From contig CM022372.1 in assembly GCA_011800155.1 (NCBI GenBank), positions 1,240,001 to 1,304,000 of the forward strand: a stretch of DNA of 64,000 nt, given 5' to 3'. This stretch comes from Flammulina velutipes. Taxonomy: Eukaryota; Basidiomycota; Agaricomycetes; Agaricales; Physalacriaceae. The notes beneath the pieces were generated by a model that saw nothing but the letters and a program-made list of their open reading frames with translations, did not search any database and was not told where the DNA came from. The translations under genes and the position numbers were made by a program. Shown in pieces: positions 11,876 through 24,068 of the stretch. Positions within the stretch are counted from its first letter, which is position 1. Every line of letters begins with the position of its first letter.

Positions 11876-12418
11876 CTAATTAAGCTGTGGCAAGATACTG
11901 TGCACTTTCTTTAGCATTCCAGTGCGCACTGTGCCCCCGTCGTATCCTGTCCGTCCTTCCATGATAACATCCATAAGCGCTGACAGCTCGTCGGGCAACT
12001 TGGTGACACCCTCCACAGGGCTGTCGCTCAACTCTTTCAACTTGGCGCTGTATCCGTACACACCCACTTTCTTCAAGGACCCGTCCTGCAACACCCCAAT
12101 ACGGTCCATGGGACGGCACGACATCAAGTGCTTCACCCGCCACCACTGCATCTTGTCGGACACTGACTCTGTTTGCGGTAGCGCCTTGATCAACTCCGTA
12201 ATGGTATTGTAATCTCCGAGGGCGAGCACGAGGACATCACCCAAGGCGGTGATAACGACCCGATCGGTGAACAATGCAAAATTCAGAGTATTCTGCTCCG
12301 CCATGGTGTCACGAAGAGAGAACAGTACGAGCGAGGTGGACAAAGGGTTGTATGAGGAGCCGGATGGATAGACCTCGGCGCGGGTTCTCCAGGAGGACAC
12401 GCTTGAGCTCGAAGACAT
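11876..12418 (-). CDS. hypothetical 180-aa protein
   Basis: An uninterrupted 180-aa frame starting MSSSSSVSSWRTRAEVYPSG. A second in-frame Met (residue 39) precedes the better-ordered part: LNFALFTDRVVITALGDVLVLALGDYNTITELIKAL, followed by an amphipathic region ending in LKKVHSILPQLN. It contains alternating hydrophobic strands and helices but no motif I can name. It lies 135 bp downstream of WRS1 and 45 bp upstream of the Cys-rich gene, all on the minus strand. A role cannot be given. Confidence 0.55.
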   Translation of the reverse strand: MSSSSSVSSWRTRAEVYPSGSSYNPLSTSLVLFSLRDTMAEQNTLNFALFTDRVVITALGDVLVLALGDYNTITELIKALPQTESVSDKMQWWRVKHLMSCRPMDRIGVLQDGSLKKVGVYGYSAKLKELSDSPVEGVTKLPDELSALMDVIMEGRTGYDGGTVRTGMLKKVHSILPQLN

Positions 12419-12553
12419 TGTTTGAGAAGTTGTGGTGGAAGTGAAAGGGTAAAAGTATGACGATGACTATCATCACCATCACAATCATCAGCTTGGGATC
12501 AGTGCTGTGTCCTTCACACCATGCTGCGCAAAGCATCTTCATTAGACGATTCT

Positions 12554-14163
12554 TTACGATGACTGCGCCTTGCCATACTTCGGTTCGATCTTCCTGCTCC
12601 CATCCATAAACCCGTTGATAGACTCTTCCGTTACCTTCGCCCTGCTAGCTTGGAAATCACCCACAAACTTCTGCAGTACCTCGATACACCTGGCCTTCAG
12701 CTGCCCGGTTAGTAACCGCCCCGCTCGATAATCCTACACAGCATCAGAAATTATCTTAAAGGCGAACAAGCGAGAAAGAACACACCTCTCCCATCTGCTT
12801 GAGCTCATCATCGTCATCCAATAGAAAAGTGAGATACTGATATGCAACGTCAACGTCCGGATTCCCTCCCAGTCTTCGGTGCTCTTCCTCCGTCTCTTGC
12901 CCACCAGAGAATCCATGCTTGTTAATCTTGTTTTTGATCTGCGCCGGCGTATCCGTCATGAAGATACTGCTGTTCGGGTCGCTCGCGCTCATCTTAGTCT
13001 GCGGCCCCTGGAGTGCTGGGAAAAATTTCGAATGGAGCAGCGCTGGCTTGGGGTACTTAAGTTTCTGTGCAACGTCCCGCGTCAGACGGAAGTACGGGTC
13101 CTGGTCGATAGCGCAGGGGATGAGGCATGGAACATTGGAAGTCTTGCCGAATATCTGGGGAAACGAGTTGGAGAACGACGGCGCTGCTTGGATGGCGGCA
13201 AAGTGTATTTTTCCGATATTATCAGAGTCGGTAAATCCAAAGGTGGCTTTTGCCTGGCTGTATGTGATTTGGCGCGATATTTTGGAGACGTTCTCGTAGA
13301 ATGGGCCGCCCACGTATTCGTAGTTGCTGAAGATAAACGTTTTGGACATGTCGAAGCCGAAAGCGATGATATCCTTGGCGTTCATCCGCGAAAACTCCTT
13401 GGTTTGTTCGACCTTGAGTTCATGCTTGAAAAGGAACTTCTCATCATCTGGAATGCAGATAAGAAAAAGGACACGCTGGGAAATGAGTCATAACTCACCC
13501 GTTAATTGGATGACCAGGGGGACATCGAAGCAATCCTGGAGCCATCTAAAGGACGGTCGGAATGCGCATCTCTGAGTGGGGCGGAAGAGTTACTTTGTGA
13601 ATTTGAAGGGGATGGTGTGCCCAAGATGCATACTATTGCTGCTCGGGCCACGTCCGGTGTAGAGGAAGAATGGTTTGCCTTGCTCGTACCGATCCAGTAT
13701 CTTGTCAAATTCACTGAGAGGAGGCAGGTGAGTTTAAAAGTGATAAACTGGATGCTGGGGACGTACCGATGTGAGAAGAACATACCACGTCTGAGAAATA
13801 TGTGTGGCCGCTGTCCGGTGAGTTTCTCGAATCTAGCAAGTACGGCGTCGTCTATGCGGCGCGTCCCGAATTGAGTGATGAGTTTCTCATAGTCGATGGC
13901 TTGCTGTTGGCCGTCTGAGGATACACCTCCCTGGACGTCCCAGGGCGTAACGACTTGTTCGGATGATGATTTGCTGTCAGAGGCTGGTTCTGCCGCGGAT
14001 CCTCTGTTAATGATGAATGAATAAAAGGACGTTATGGATGATCAGTCGCGTACTGATTTAGAGATGTGCCTGCTAGCGCCTGGCCCAGCTTTTCAATAGT
14101 AGATGGTGCTGTGGGATCCGTCGAGAGTTCTTCTGGCAGCGCCTGCGGTATTATAGACGCCAT
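12554..14163 (-). CDS. WRS1: cytosolic tryptophanyl-tRNA synthetase
   Basis: A class Ic aminoacyl-tRNA synthetase that charges tRNA-Trp. Exons in order: [17 protein letters not shown] leader (start 14163), [14 protein letters not shown].. [34 protein letters not shown] (the HIGH-like site is HLGH), [20 protein letters not shown], and the large exon with [27 protein letters not shown] and [17 protein letters not shown] containing the KMSAS loop. A last exon follows the intron after LKQMGE and ends [11 protein letters not shown]. The WxxxxEG-type eukaryotic N-terminus and lack of a presequence point to the cytosolic enzyme. Its ATG is 117 bp from the divergent cullin ATG. Confidence 0.97.
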
Positions 14164-14280
14164 AATAAATTGAAGATGGTGGTGGCAAGAGTCAGAAATA
14201 ATGGCGTCGATCAGAGCAATCGGCTGTGACGTGACAGACATGTCTGTGGCTTGACTGGAGACCACGACTGTCTTGCAATT

Positions 14281-16915
14281 ATGCCACAGGCAATTCCACC
14301 GCCAACCTCGGATTTGGCGACGACATGGGCCTTTCTCGAGGACGGCGTCGACCATATCATGACTAAGCTGCAGACAGGCGTGTCCTACTCAAAGGTCAGC
14401 CAGATCGTCTCTAAAAGGTTATACTGACATCTTATATCCATCTCCAGTACATGTCGCTCTACACGGTCGCCTACAACTACTGTACCGCCCCCAAAAATCC
14501 TTCATCGGGAGATTTGGGACTGAGCGGAGGAAGGGGTGAGCGCCATCCATGTTTTTTGCTGTCCAACCCTAATGCCATCGCAGCGGGAGCAAATCTCATG
14601 GGCTCGGACTTGTACAATAACCTCATTCGATACTTTGTCTGCCATCTAAAGCTGCTCCGAGACGTACGTCGCGAGTTCAGGCGCGTTCGGGATGAACACT
14701 AACCTCTACAGGTCGCCGAACCGCTCCAGGACGAAGCACTCCTTCAGTATTATGCCGAGGAGTGGACGCGATACACCACCGGAGCCAACTACATCAATCG
14801 CCTTTTCACCTACCTCAACCGCCATTGGGTCAAGCGAGAGCGAGATGAAGGCAGGAAGACTGTCTATCCGGTCTACACCGTGCGTCCCTCGTGTCCGCCT
14901 CACACGTTTTGTCTGACCAACATACAGCTCGCACTAGTCCAATGGAGAGGTAGCCTCTTTAGTCCCATACAACACAACAACACCCGCCTCGCCACTGCTT
15001 TATTACGTCTCATTGAACAACAACGGAATGGTCAGACCATCAACCAAGGCCTCGTCAAACAGGTCGTGGATTCCTTTGTCTCCTTGGGTCTCGATGAGGT
15101 GGATCCCAACAAAGTCTGCCTAGACGTCTACAAACAACATCTCGAAGCCCCCTTCCTCATCGCCACAGAAACGTACTACCGAAAAGAGTCTGAAACCTTC
15201 CTCATCGAAAACAGTATTCCAGAATATCTGAAAAAGGCTGAAGAACGTCTGAGAGAAGAGGAAGACCGCGTTGAGCGATACCTTAATACTCAGACGCGCA
15301 AGCTGCTGGTCGGTAAATGCGAAGATGTGCTCATCCGCGCCCAGTCTGAGCGACTATGGGACAACTTCCAGAATCTTCTCGATTTTGATCAGGACGAAGA
15401 TCTCCAGAGGATGTACGCGCTACTGTCTCGCATCCCCGAAGGTCTTGAGCCGCTGAGGAAGAAATTTGAGGAACACGTCAAACGAGCAGGCTTAGACGCG
15501 GTGTCTAAGCTAGTTGTAGAAGGTAGCGAGGGCGATGTGCTGGATCCCAAGGCCTACGTTGACGCTCTGTTGGAGGTTCACGGCAAGAACGCTGCGATCG
15601 TCAATCGAAGTTTTCGAGGTGAGGCTGGCTTCGTTGCCAGTTTGGACAAGGCGTGTCGAGACTTTGTTAATCGCAATGCTGCAACGGGCCCTTCACACTC
15701 GAAATCCGCTGAACTGATCGCTAAGCACAGTGATCTTTTACTTCGGAAGACGAGCAAGGTGGCGGAAGAGCAGGATTTGGAGACGGCGTTGAATCGGGTG
15801 GTATGCTCCTTTCGACCTACGAACTCGAGGCTGAGCGATCTGACCCATCGCAGATGATTTTGTTCAAGTACCTCGAAGACAAGGACGTCTTCCAGCAATT
15901 CTACCAGTCGAAGCTTTCCAAGCGCTTGATTCATGGCGTCTCTGCCTCTGACGAAGCAGAGTCGAGTATGATTTCCAAGCTCAAGGAAGCGTGTGGATTC
16001 GAGTACACGAACAAGTTACAGCGGATGTTTACGGGTCTGTTTTCCTCTTGCATACCTTTCTTCTCCACATTTCTCATTTAACAATATTTAGACATGAGCT
16101 TGAGCAAGGACTTAACCGACCAGTTCAAAGAACGTATGGAGCAGAACCACACCGACAATGACATCAACTTTTCTATCATGGTGCTCGGCACCAACTGTTG
16201 GCCATCTAGTCCTGCACAGCACGAATTCGTCATTCCACAAGAAATTACTGTCACTTTCGAGCGATTTACTCGCTACTACCAGACGAAGCACTCTGGTCGA
16301 AAATTGACCTGGTTATGGAACTACTGCAAGAACGAGCTTCGAACGAACTACCTGAACCAAAAGTACATCCTGATGACGAGTACGTACCAAATGGCGGTGC
16401 TAGTGCAATACAACAAACAGGATACGATCAGCCTGGAAGAGCTTGTAGCTGCAACTGGCATACCAAAGGATTTGATCAGTCAGGTTTTGGGGATATTGGT
16501 GAAGGCGAAGATTTTGATTAACGACGAGGTAGAGCAGTATGATTTGAATCCCGGTACGATCTTCTTCTCTCTTTTTTTGATACTGAATTGATTGTTGTGC
16601 GTAGGGTTCAGATCCAAGAAAATCCGCGTCAACCTCAATCAACCGATCAAGGCCGAGGTGAAGCAGGAGTCTGCGGATGTGATGAAGAACGTGGATGAGG
16701 ACCGGAAATATGTGACACAGGCGACGATAGTGCGAATAATGAAGGCGCGAAAATCGATGAAGAACCAGGCGTTGATCCAAGAGGTGATTTCGCAGATATC
16801 GCAGAGGTTTGCGCCAAAAATACCTGATATCAAGAAGTCGATCGATACACTGTTGGAGAAGGAGTACATTGAGCGTGTGGATGGAACGCGGGATACGTTT
16901 GCTTATGTGGCGTAA
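14281..16915 (+). CDS. CUL1: Cullin-1 (SCF ubiquitin ligase scaffold)
   Basis: This is the scaffold of SCF E3 ubiquitin ligases, which holds Skp1/F-box proteins at the N-terminus and the RING protein Rbx1 at the C-terminus. The protein starts [19 protein letters not shown] at 14281 and is assembled over several short introns ([53 protein letters not shown]). Cullin repeats follow, then the homology domain [26 protein letters not shown], and finally the neddylation site in [13 protein letters not shown] (Lys in KARK) with the canonical end [16 protein letters not shown]. Length is about 760 aa, normal for CUL1/Cdc53. The N-terminal half matches CUL1 better than CUL3 or CUL4. Confidence 0.97.
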
Positions 16916-17639
16916 GTTGTGCCCGGGCATATTTATTTTTCTTTCGCATTTTCACTTTTCCTGTTGTATTCGTATTCATTTGCATTCATCATATCAATAG
17001 TATTATCATGTTAGTTCTCCGTGCGAAATTACGATAAGAACATATTTTCTTTTTGGTGGATGACGTGTAGGACATTTATGCGATGTGTGGGCAGTCTAAA
17101 ATTCTGGAGATGGCTTGAAAATACAGATCTACTACTCACATATCTATGCAGCAGCGAGTTGCAATTTATTGGACACTGAGTACTGAGCACCGAGCAAACG
17201 GTCAAACTTTCGGTGAATTTGAATCACGTGATATGTAACCTCCAGCATCAAAATCTGAAGGAGACGTCCTTGGTGCTCATTAAATCCAGACTAGTGTCTT
17301 AAAATCTTTATATATATCGATTACCTTTTCTTCAGATTTTCTCAGAGCTTTAGGTCAACATACACGACGTACAGATACTTTAAACTGGTTGGATCAACTC
17401 CGCCACAGGAAAACATATCTAGTTCTTTCAACTTACATGGATACGCGCTGAAAAATATTAAATCGCATTATAGACATTCATGCCAAGCCATTAATTACAA
17501 TTATTAGCCCACAGCGAGTTAAAAAATATTACTGCAGGTCTTTAGTCTACCGTGGGAAACTATTTCGCCTCTTCTTGTTCACGTGCTTCATCCATCTTTA
17601 CACATTCTCAGTTTAGCCACAATTAACGCTACAGCGGTC
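16916..17639. other. intergenic, AT-rich, nothing recognised
   Basis: The 3' flank of CUL1 and the promoter of RTT109. It is AT-rich with several tata runs (about 17309-17318). A CACGTG-like core appears in gaatcacgtgat (about 17221-17232). No coding frame is supported. Confidence 0.4.
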
Positions 17640-19217
17640 ATGGCTGTCAGCGCCCTACGCGACGCTCTGCTCGAAGCGCTCAAAGAACTGCCTGGGACTC
17701 GAGAATTCCACTTGCACGCACTCGTTTCGTCTCCCAGAAAACACAACGGACTCTTTCCATTCGCCATCCCAAAACAAAGATCATACTTGCAGGACATCCT
17801 CATCCTTCTATCTGAACAAATGACGCCAGATTCGCCCTCAATTATCGTCACTGGAATCGAGGCATCCTTGTACCATGTTCCAACAACCTCATGCGCGGTT
17901 CTCTACGTGTCAAAAGTTGACAGCACTGGGCATGCCAGTTCACCCTCTCCGACATCAGCGCTCGTCCGCGCCTTTCTGTCGTATTACGCTAACCGAGAAA
18001 CGAGACCCCTGGACGTCGAGAACCTCTGGATCCAACTATTCGCACGCGCACAGAACCAATACCTCTTCCCAAACTCCTCGGAATTTAGTGGGAAGCGCCC
18101 GCTAAGCGATGCGCGCCTGTGTGGCTGGTGGAAGAATGTGTTGACCGGTGTGGCTGCAGACCTTACCAAACATACGGATTCTAAACCCACCATCAGATTG
18201 TACTATCTTCTCCCAGGCTATTCCCAGCTAGAGGCGGAGTGCACGCTCAAAATATCCCCTTCGTCCTCTTCGTCCTCTCCAGCTTGGACATACGGTCATC
18301 CCTACTCCGAGACCGACGTCCGTCTCCCTTGTCCTTCTCCCCGAGCCGGCGAGACGTCGAACCTTGGTCACTACATTCCATACTTCGACGATTGCCCCAA
18401 ATCCCGCTTCTTGGACGAAATAGCGTTGACGACTGAATCAAACGGAGTCAAATCTCCCGCTCGAAAACGTTCTCGTACCAACTCCAACGGTGATTTTACT
18501 GCGCACTCACTGAGTGAGCAGGAAACGGCCAAATTGACGGCAAAGCCGGAGCGTCCGTCGGGTGCACTTGAGCAGGTGACTCCCGATGAGTTTTGGGAGC
18601 GTATGTCGTTTCGACAAGAATGTGTGGCGGGTGCGGTGACAGGATTCTTTACCGTCGGTGTAACCTATCCGAAGGGCGACACCGAAGGTCAACCTTCTGC
18701 TCGGAAACGATCAGCAAAGTCGCCACTCGAACCACAACCCGGCGAAGTCTCATCGCAACTAAACAAGCGTGTCCTTACGTCCATGCACACCGGTGTTGAG
18801 TTCGCGACCAGGGAGTTGTCGATCCACGCAACGGAGACCCTCGAGAGCGCGATACGAGGTCTGTGCGAAGGGATCTCCTCCATCCACACCCCGATTATCG
18901 CTCCCCGTGCTGTGCGTCCGCCAAAGCGAGATCTCAAGCGGGGCGAGGACTCTTCGTCGAGCCTCCTTCTGCCCCCACCCCCGCCTAGAACTCCTCCTCC
19001 GCGTACAGGCCGCGTGATGCTTCAGGATGTATCTCCGAATCCTTTTCCAGAACCGGAGGCGTCGCTGGAGACGTATAGGTCGCACATATATGGGTCGGTC
19101 TGCGTGAGTAACGCTGAGTTGCCGGTGAAGACCGTTTCTTCGGCTGCTGGCGGAGGAGCTGCTGTAGTACAGCCAGTGACGGTTCTGACTGCGCGGAAGA
19201 AGAAGAAACCCACATGA
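17640..19217 (+). CDS. RTT109: histone acetyltransferase RTT109 (KAT11)
   Basis: An intronless frame of 525 aa from the ATG at 17640 (an upstream in-frame ATG at 17583 is less likely). It is the fungal-specific histone H3 acetyltransferase that acts with Asf1 and Vps75 on H3K56/H3K9 of new histones. Family blocks: LRDALLEALKELPGTREFHL at the start, VTGIEASLYHVPTTSCAVLYVSKVDSTG, VENLWIQLFARAQNQYLFPNS, LCGWWKNVL and IRLYYLLPGYSQLEA. Later blocks are HYIPYFDDCPKSRFLDEI and TPDEFWERMSFRQECVAG. An insertion with KSPARKRSRTNSN looks like a nuclear signal. The C-terminal 170 residues are Ser/Pro-rich with a polyproline stretch and a final RKKKKPT. Confidence 0.92.
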   Translation: MAVSALRDALLEALKELPGTREFHLHALVSSPRKHNGLFPFAIPKQRSYLQDILILLSEQMTPDSPSIIVTGIEASLYHVPTTSCAVLYVSKVDSTGHASSPSPTSALVRAFLSYYANRETRPLDVENLWIQLFARAQNQYLFPNSSEFSGKRPLSDARLCGWWKNVLTGVAADLTKHTDSKPTIRLYYLLPGYSQLEAECTLKISPSSSSSSPAWTYGHPYSETDVRLPCPSPRAGETSNLGHYIPYFDDCPKSRFLDEIALTTESNGVKSPARKRSRTNSNGDFTAHSLSEQETAKLTAKPERPSGALEQVTPDEFWERMSFRQECVAGAVTGFFTVGVTYPKGDTEGQPSARKRSAKSPLEPQPGEVSSQLNKRVLTSMHTGVEFATRELSIHATETLESAIRGLCEGISSIHTPIIAPRAVRPPKRDLKRGEDSSSSLLLPPPPPRTPPPRTGRVMLQDVSPNPFPEPEASLETYRSHIYGSVCVSNAELPVKTVSSAAGGGAAVVQPVTVLTARKKKKPT

Positions 19218-19876
19218 CACGAGTCAGTTCACCTTTCCGATTGGCAAGGCTGTTTTGACCTTCGTTTTCTAGAGCTAACGTACTTACTGTATGCTGTGAT
19301 GTGATGTTCATGAACTGGGACCGGACCCGTTGGCGTTTTGGAGCAGAATTTACGAGGTTATCGGATGACAATGTTGGTTCTGATAAGTGTATACGTTAAT
19401 TCGACTTCGATTTCATCCAGCTTGTCAAAGCGTACACTTCCAAGGTTTTCCAAAGTACATGTGAGCAATTAGCATACACGTAACCCGCCACCCCACAGAA
19501 GATTTGCGAGATGGGAAACCTCGGACAGAGTGGTAGTACAGATGTCTTATTAAGGTACACATACATGAATGCAGGAACTAGAAACCGTATCGTGAACAAT
19601 GAACGTAAAACAGTCCGTGACATTAGGCAGGGATGAAGATCGAGGAGAAATGTAGAGATACAGACTCTGAGAGGATGAAAGTGAACGGGAATCATCGAAC
19701 AATCGAAATTGAGAGAATGAGTGAAAACAGAAAGTGTACAGTCCACGATAGCTGAGTACAAGAACATTTGCGTGTCATGAGTGAAAAAGAACATGATCTA
19801 GCAATCCAAGGAGCATAAGTAAGTAGGAGTGAGAAAAGAGGGTAGAAGATTGATATCTAGTATCTCAACTAAGGCA
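19218..19876. other. intergenic between convergent genes
   Basis: This is the shared 3' region of RTT109 (+) and the Ser/Pro-rich gene (-). I see no supported coding frame; a 132-aa frame at 19396-19794 (-) is Phe/Cys/Leu-rich with no gene-like features. Confidence 0.4.
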
Positions 19877-21948
19877 TCAGTCTTTTGAACGTCTATGCTG
19901 CTCCTCGTCAGGCCGCCTCATTAGCAAGCCAGGAGGAGGACGCTGTGCGGGAAGTATGCCAGACATCCTAGGGCTTGATTGTTGCCGGTTCAACGTCGGC
20001 CTGCGCCCCATCGACTTATTGGCTGACGTATATGAGCCTTCTCGACTTTCTCTGAATTGCGAGGGCGAAGATCCAGGTCCCATGGACCGTCCATCTCCCC
20101 TCACAGGCGCCTCCAGCCTCGTAGCAGATACCGACAGTCTCCGACTAGGATAGAGCGCAGGCGACCCGTTATCAGAATCATGTCCACTAGGACCATCTCC
20201 TCGATCCAAGTGCCCGTGCCACATACTCGGGGACGATATTCTCCTGTCAGCTTCTGCAGCTACCATGAGACGCTCGCGTTCGACAGGTGGAAATGAGTAA
20301 CTGTCCGGCGGCATGGGTCCATTCCTCGTTGTTATCTGCCTCTCTTTTCCCTTGTACGATCCGGCAAGATCTGCATTGGAGTGCCGTCCGCCCGCGCCAT
20401 TCGCCGTCCTCAAGGCATCCTCCAACTGCTCAATTCGCCTATGCATACCGCTCATCTCCGCCTTCATCGCACCAACTTTCCTCTCCACCATATTTTCCAC
20501 AATGCTGTGAAGTTGATCTTGTTGTTGTTGCAAGCTCTGCATCAAGGACTGCGACTTTGATAGCTGGTCGCCAAGCCAGCTTTTGAGCTGTTTCGAGTCG
20601 TTAAGCGCATCATAGAACATTTCGAAAGGAGCCAAGAAAGCAGTTTTGTCGCCGGAATAACCCGGATGATGTAGAGAGCTTGGTGTTGGAGGAACCAAAG
20701 TAGACGCTATTGCGACGGTAGCAGTGGGTGGGGAGCGTCCCATGGCGCCAGGAGGCACAGCGGCGGACGCGTTACGCAGAAGGGCAAGTCGCGTCGGAGT
20801 TGGGGGAACGTTTCCTGTCGTAACTCTCTTCACATTCTCACCAGAACTCAGGACTGACGGAAGCCGAGGCAACGCCATGCGGCCTGAATAGAAGGAGCCC
20901 TGTTGTCCGTCTGCTCGAGGAATTGGGGGCGCGCTCTGAATAGCCAACGCGAGCTGCTCTTTCGTATGTGCCTCCCTGGGACTGATCATGATGTCGGCCG
21001 GCTTTTTCTTACCCCCTGCCTGCGTAGCGCGACGGCGGGCGAAGCTAATAGGGGGAGGAGGCAACGAATGAGGGTTCACGTTCGCTGCTAGGTTAGAGGG
21101 ACCTGGCTGGGAAGGAGGAGGAGGGCTAGGAGGACGTATGTTGGAGGTGGTAAGACGACGTCCACCTGTTGCTCCAGCATTTGGGCTTCTCCGAGCAGGG
21201 CGTACGTTCGGCGGGCCTGCAGGAGTCGCAGAAGGAGCCGGGGCTAGAGCAGACGTAGATGTGATGGGAGGAACATTCGGAGGAGATACAAGACCTGCGA
21301 CGCTTCCCCTACGTTGTTCAATGAGGGCTTTCTGCTGTTGCTTGACCGTAATCATTGACCGGACTTGTTCGACAGCATTTGGATTGTCGCGTTGGATTGT
21401 GAAGCCAACGACAACAGGGGATATAGGAGTGGACGTTCCCTGATCACCAGAAGAACGAACGTCAGTGTTGAGTGCACCAGGATGCGGCGGCCCGCTGACA
21501 GTGACGCGGCGCCGCTTTAGAGGATGCACACTGGAAGGTGTCGGGGCGCCAGAGGTATCCTGCAGGCCATGATTCTGCGAATGGGGAGGAGGAGGATCGA
21601 GATTGTCTTGCTTAGGCTCTTCTTTGACTCGAGAAATTGGAGGTGAATTCGTGCTAACCATGAGGTCAGGGTACCGTCATCGATAGAAACAGCATAAACG
21701 TACTTTGAGTCCGAGTCGTTTTCATGGCTCTCACGTCCGCGTTTCCTAGGATTTGAAGGTTCGGCGCTCGACTGGCGTGAGTACGAGGCATTAGCTGGAG
21801 ATGTCAGGCGCGAGCGATCCTGTGTTTGTATAGGAGGCAATGATATACGACTTCCTTGCGATATTTGGTCGAGAGATGATGGAGAGAATGCCTGCGCAAA
21901 CGATGGCAGAGATTGCTGAGCATGAGCGACGACGCCGTTTTGAGACAT
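19877..21948 (-). CDS. Ser/Pro-rich coiled-coil protein, likely nuclear
   Basis: Two exons join at about 21660-21700: exon 1 (MSQNGVVAHAQQSLPSFAQAF..KRGRESHENDSDS) and a long exon 2 entering at NTNSPPISRVKEEPKQD. The result is about 670 aa. Most is disordered (Pro, Ser, Gly), but ordered-looking blocks are VVGFTIQRDNPNAVEQVRSM, KPADIMISPREAHTKEQLAL and FLAPFEMFYDALNDSKQLKSW. A coiled coil of roughly 60 residues (SQSLMQSLQQQQDQLHSIVENM...RRIEQLEDALRTA) follows. Basic clusters NPRKRGRE and PLKRRRV look like nuclear signals. The SLPSFAQAF opening recurs in basidiomycete regulatory proteins in my memory, but I cannot name a family. A regulatory or scaffold role is inference. Confidence 0.75.
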
Positions 21949-22980
21949 GGCAGACGCCTATGCTGTCGCTGTTGTGTACAACGAGCAAACGAGTCTCAAC
22001 GCTGTCAACGACGATAAAGACGATGGAAGTGAGAGGGTAAGAAGGTTGGCTTGGGCTGGGATAATTAAAAGAAGGTTCGGAATAGAAGGACTGCTCCCCG
22101 ATCACCGACGTTTGGCAAGTGGAACGGAAGAGAGTATGTAGTCAACTTGTTAACACTGCTTTGGATTTTCCTTCTGAAATGCTTGAGTCCTATCATCCTG
22201 TCAACGTCAAACAACGCTCTCAGCATCGCAACGTTCTGAAACATTGGCCTGGCGCCTAAGATCTCGGATCTGTTGCCCATCCCACGCGTACAGACGCACA
22301 CATCTCTTTTCCAGGCAATAATTCTCACCCATTTCGGCCCTCCTCCGTCGGAGCTTTCTTCTGACCAACATATGACCAACATACGCAGAAAATATCGCTA
22401 CTCCAGTGTATAATTCACATGATTCGAATTCTATGTCGCCGGTGACGGTTCAGACCATGATGTGGCCAATTGCTCTTCGACGCGCCAAGGTTAGGTTACC
22501 TTGATTCCGTTCTTTGATAATTCCAGGAATTCGGTTCCAGAAAGAAAGGATTGCTCGGTCATGCGCCACACATAGCGTGTTACCGGCACATTTAACAAAG
22601 ACATTAACCTCGCAGTGTTTCATGTTCGATTGAAAATGCCTCTCTCTTACGGCATATGTACCTCTTTAATTACAGCCAATCATCCCCCGCTCTCAGTAAT
22701 TAACAACACGAGGTGACTCTGCCAACGTGTTTCAAAGTGTGGCGTTGTGGCGAGCCTAGACTAACCACCAACAGTCATGATACTATGCTCACATACCTCA
22801 GAAAGTTCAATGATACCTACTAAAAAGTAGCATCAATCATCGAGGTAAACTCACCTCACTGGTCTGAACATGTCTGAACTTGAACTATATCCTCGGCAAA
22901 GGCCATCTCAGAGAACCGGCCAATCAGTCGGTGATCAAACCTTTCTGATCAGCTTCATCACTTCCAAAATTTCTTACAAG
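21949..22980. other. intergenic between divergent genes
   Basis: About 1 kb separating the Ser/Pro-rich gene (-) and FCF2 (+), holding both promoters. No protein-like frame of note. Confidence 0.4.
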
Positions 22981-24018
22981 ATGGTTTCGGCAAGTCTGAA
23001 AGGAAAAGAAAAGGCTGTCGGTGCGTCTGCAGTATTTTCCAACGAAAATGGGTGTTAAGGGGGTTTCTAGGGCCTATAGAACACGACTCTGACTCTGACT
23101 CTGACTCTGATTTGAGTACTTCTACGTCTCATGATTCCGACTCGGACAGCGAGCCCATAACACAAGAATACCTCGATTCCCTGCTGGAAAAGGCTAGAAA
23201 AGGCGCTGCGTCTGCTGCTGTGGCTGGGTCATCATCAGGACTCCTCGAAGACGATCTAACAAGACTCGACGAAGAACCTGTAGACTTGTGCGTTTTTTCC
23301 CCGGGAATTCTTCTTCGACTAACACTTCCTTCGGCTAGACCGTTACCACCATTAAACCCCGGAAAAGTCCCACTCCCATATTTCCAACCAGATGGAAAAC
23401 TGCGCGATCCAGATATCGAACTCGCTGAAAAGCTATCAGAACAATACACTGTTCCCGCACCGCCTATACAACCGCCTGAACTATCAAAATCCGGGAAGCC
23501 GTTAACCAAAAAAGAAATCAAAGCGGTAAGTATATATGTATCACTATTGAGTCCTATCTTAACGATCTATCTAGGCCAAACAGGTGACAGCGGGAGCATC
23601 ATGGTTTGATATGCCAGCGCCTGCTGAAGCGGACTTGCCAAGACTGCATCGCGAAGTGGAGGCCATGCGCCTACACAATCAACTCGATCCTAAGCGATTC
23701 TACAGGAAAGACGAGGGAGAAGGGAAGGGCATAAAGGGCCTCCCAAAGTTCTTTGCTGTTCGTCCCATCCAGAAACGTTCCATTGTCCATTCTCATTCTC
23801 TTTAGATTGGCACAATTGTCGCAGAAAAGCAACCCTTTGGTGGCGCGAGCTCCGACAATCTGACACGAGCCAATAGGAAACGAACATTCGTGGACGAATT
23901 AGTGGACGATGCAGAGGCCAAACGATACGCCAAGAAAAAGTTCGACGAAATGCAAGCTATCAAAGGCGCTCGTGGAAAGAACACTCTCAAAGCGAAACAG
24001 CGACGTGTCAAGTGGTAG
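22981..24018 (+). CDS. FCF2: FCF2, pre-rRNA processing factor
   Basis: Five exons. Exon 1 is MVSASLKGKEKAV; a 50-nt intron leads to GPIEHDSDSDSDSDLSTS. An intron inside VDL|PLPPLNPG and two more lead to the Fcf2 domain: AKQVTAGASWFDMPAPAE (the family's WFDMPA motif), LRHREV-like helix, LRLHNQLDPKRFYRKD (DPKRFYRK is diagnostic), GLPKFFAIGTIV and the basic tail KKFDEMQAIKGARGKNTLKAKQRRVKW. It functions in the nucleolus in early 18S rRNA processing with Fcf1/Utp24. The acidic N-terminus is encoded by a hexamer repeat. The stop is only 50 bp from the end of the ABC transporter, tail to tail. Confidence 0.93.
23085..23108 (+). repeat. GACTCT hexamer repeat in FCF2 (encodes Asp-Ser)
   Basis: Four perfect copies of gactct followed by a degenerate copy encode a DSDSDSDSD run. 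This is a coding microsatellite, likely length-variable between strains. Confidence 0.85.
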
Positions 24019-24068
24019 ATTCTGCAATCCATCCCTGTATCATATAATAGTCCTTTTTCTAGCAATTA

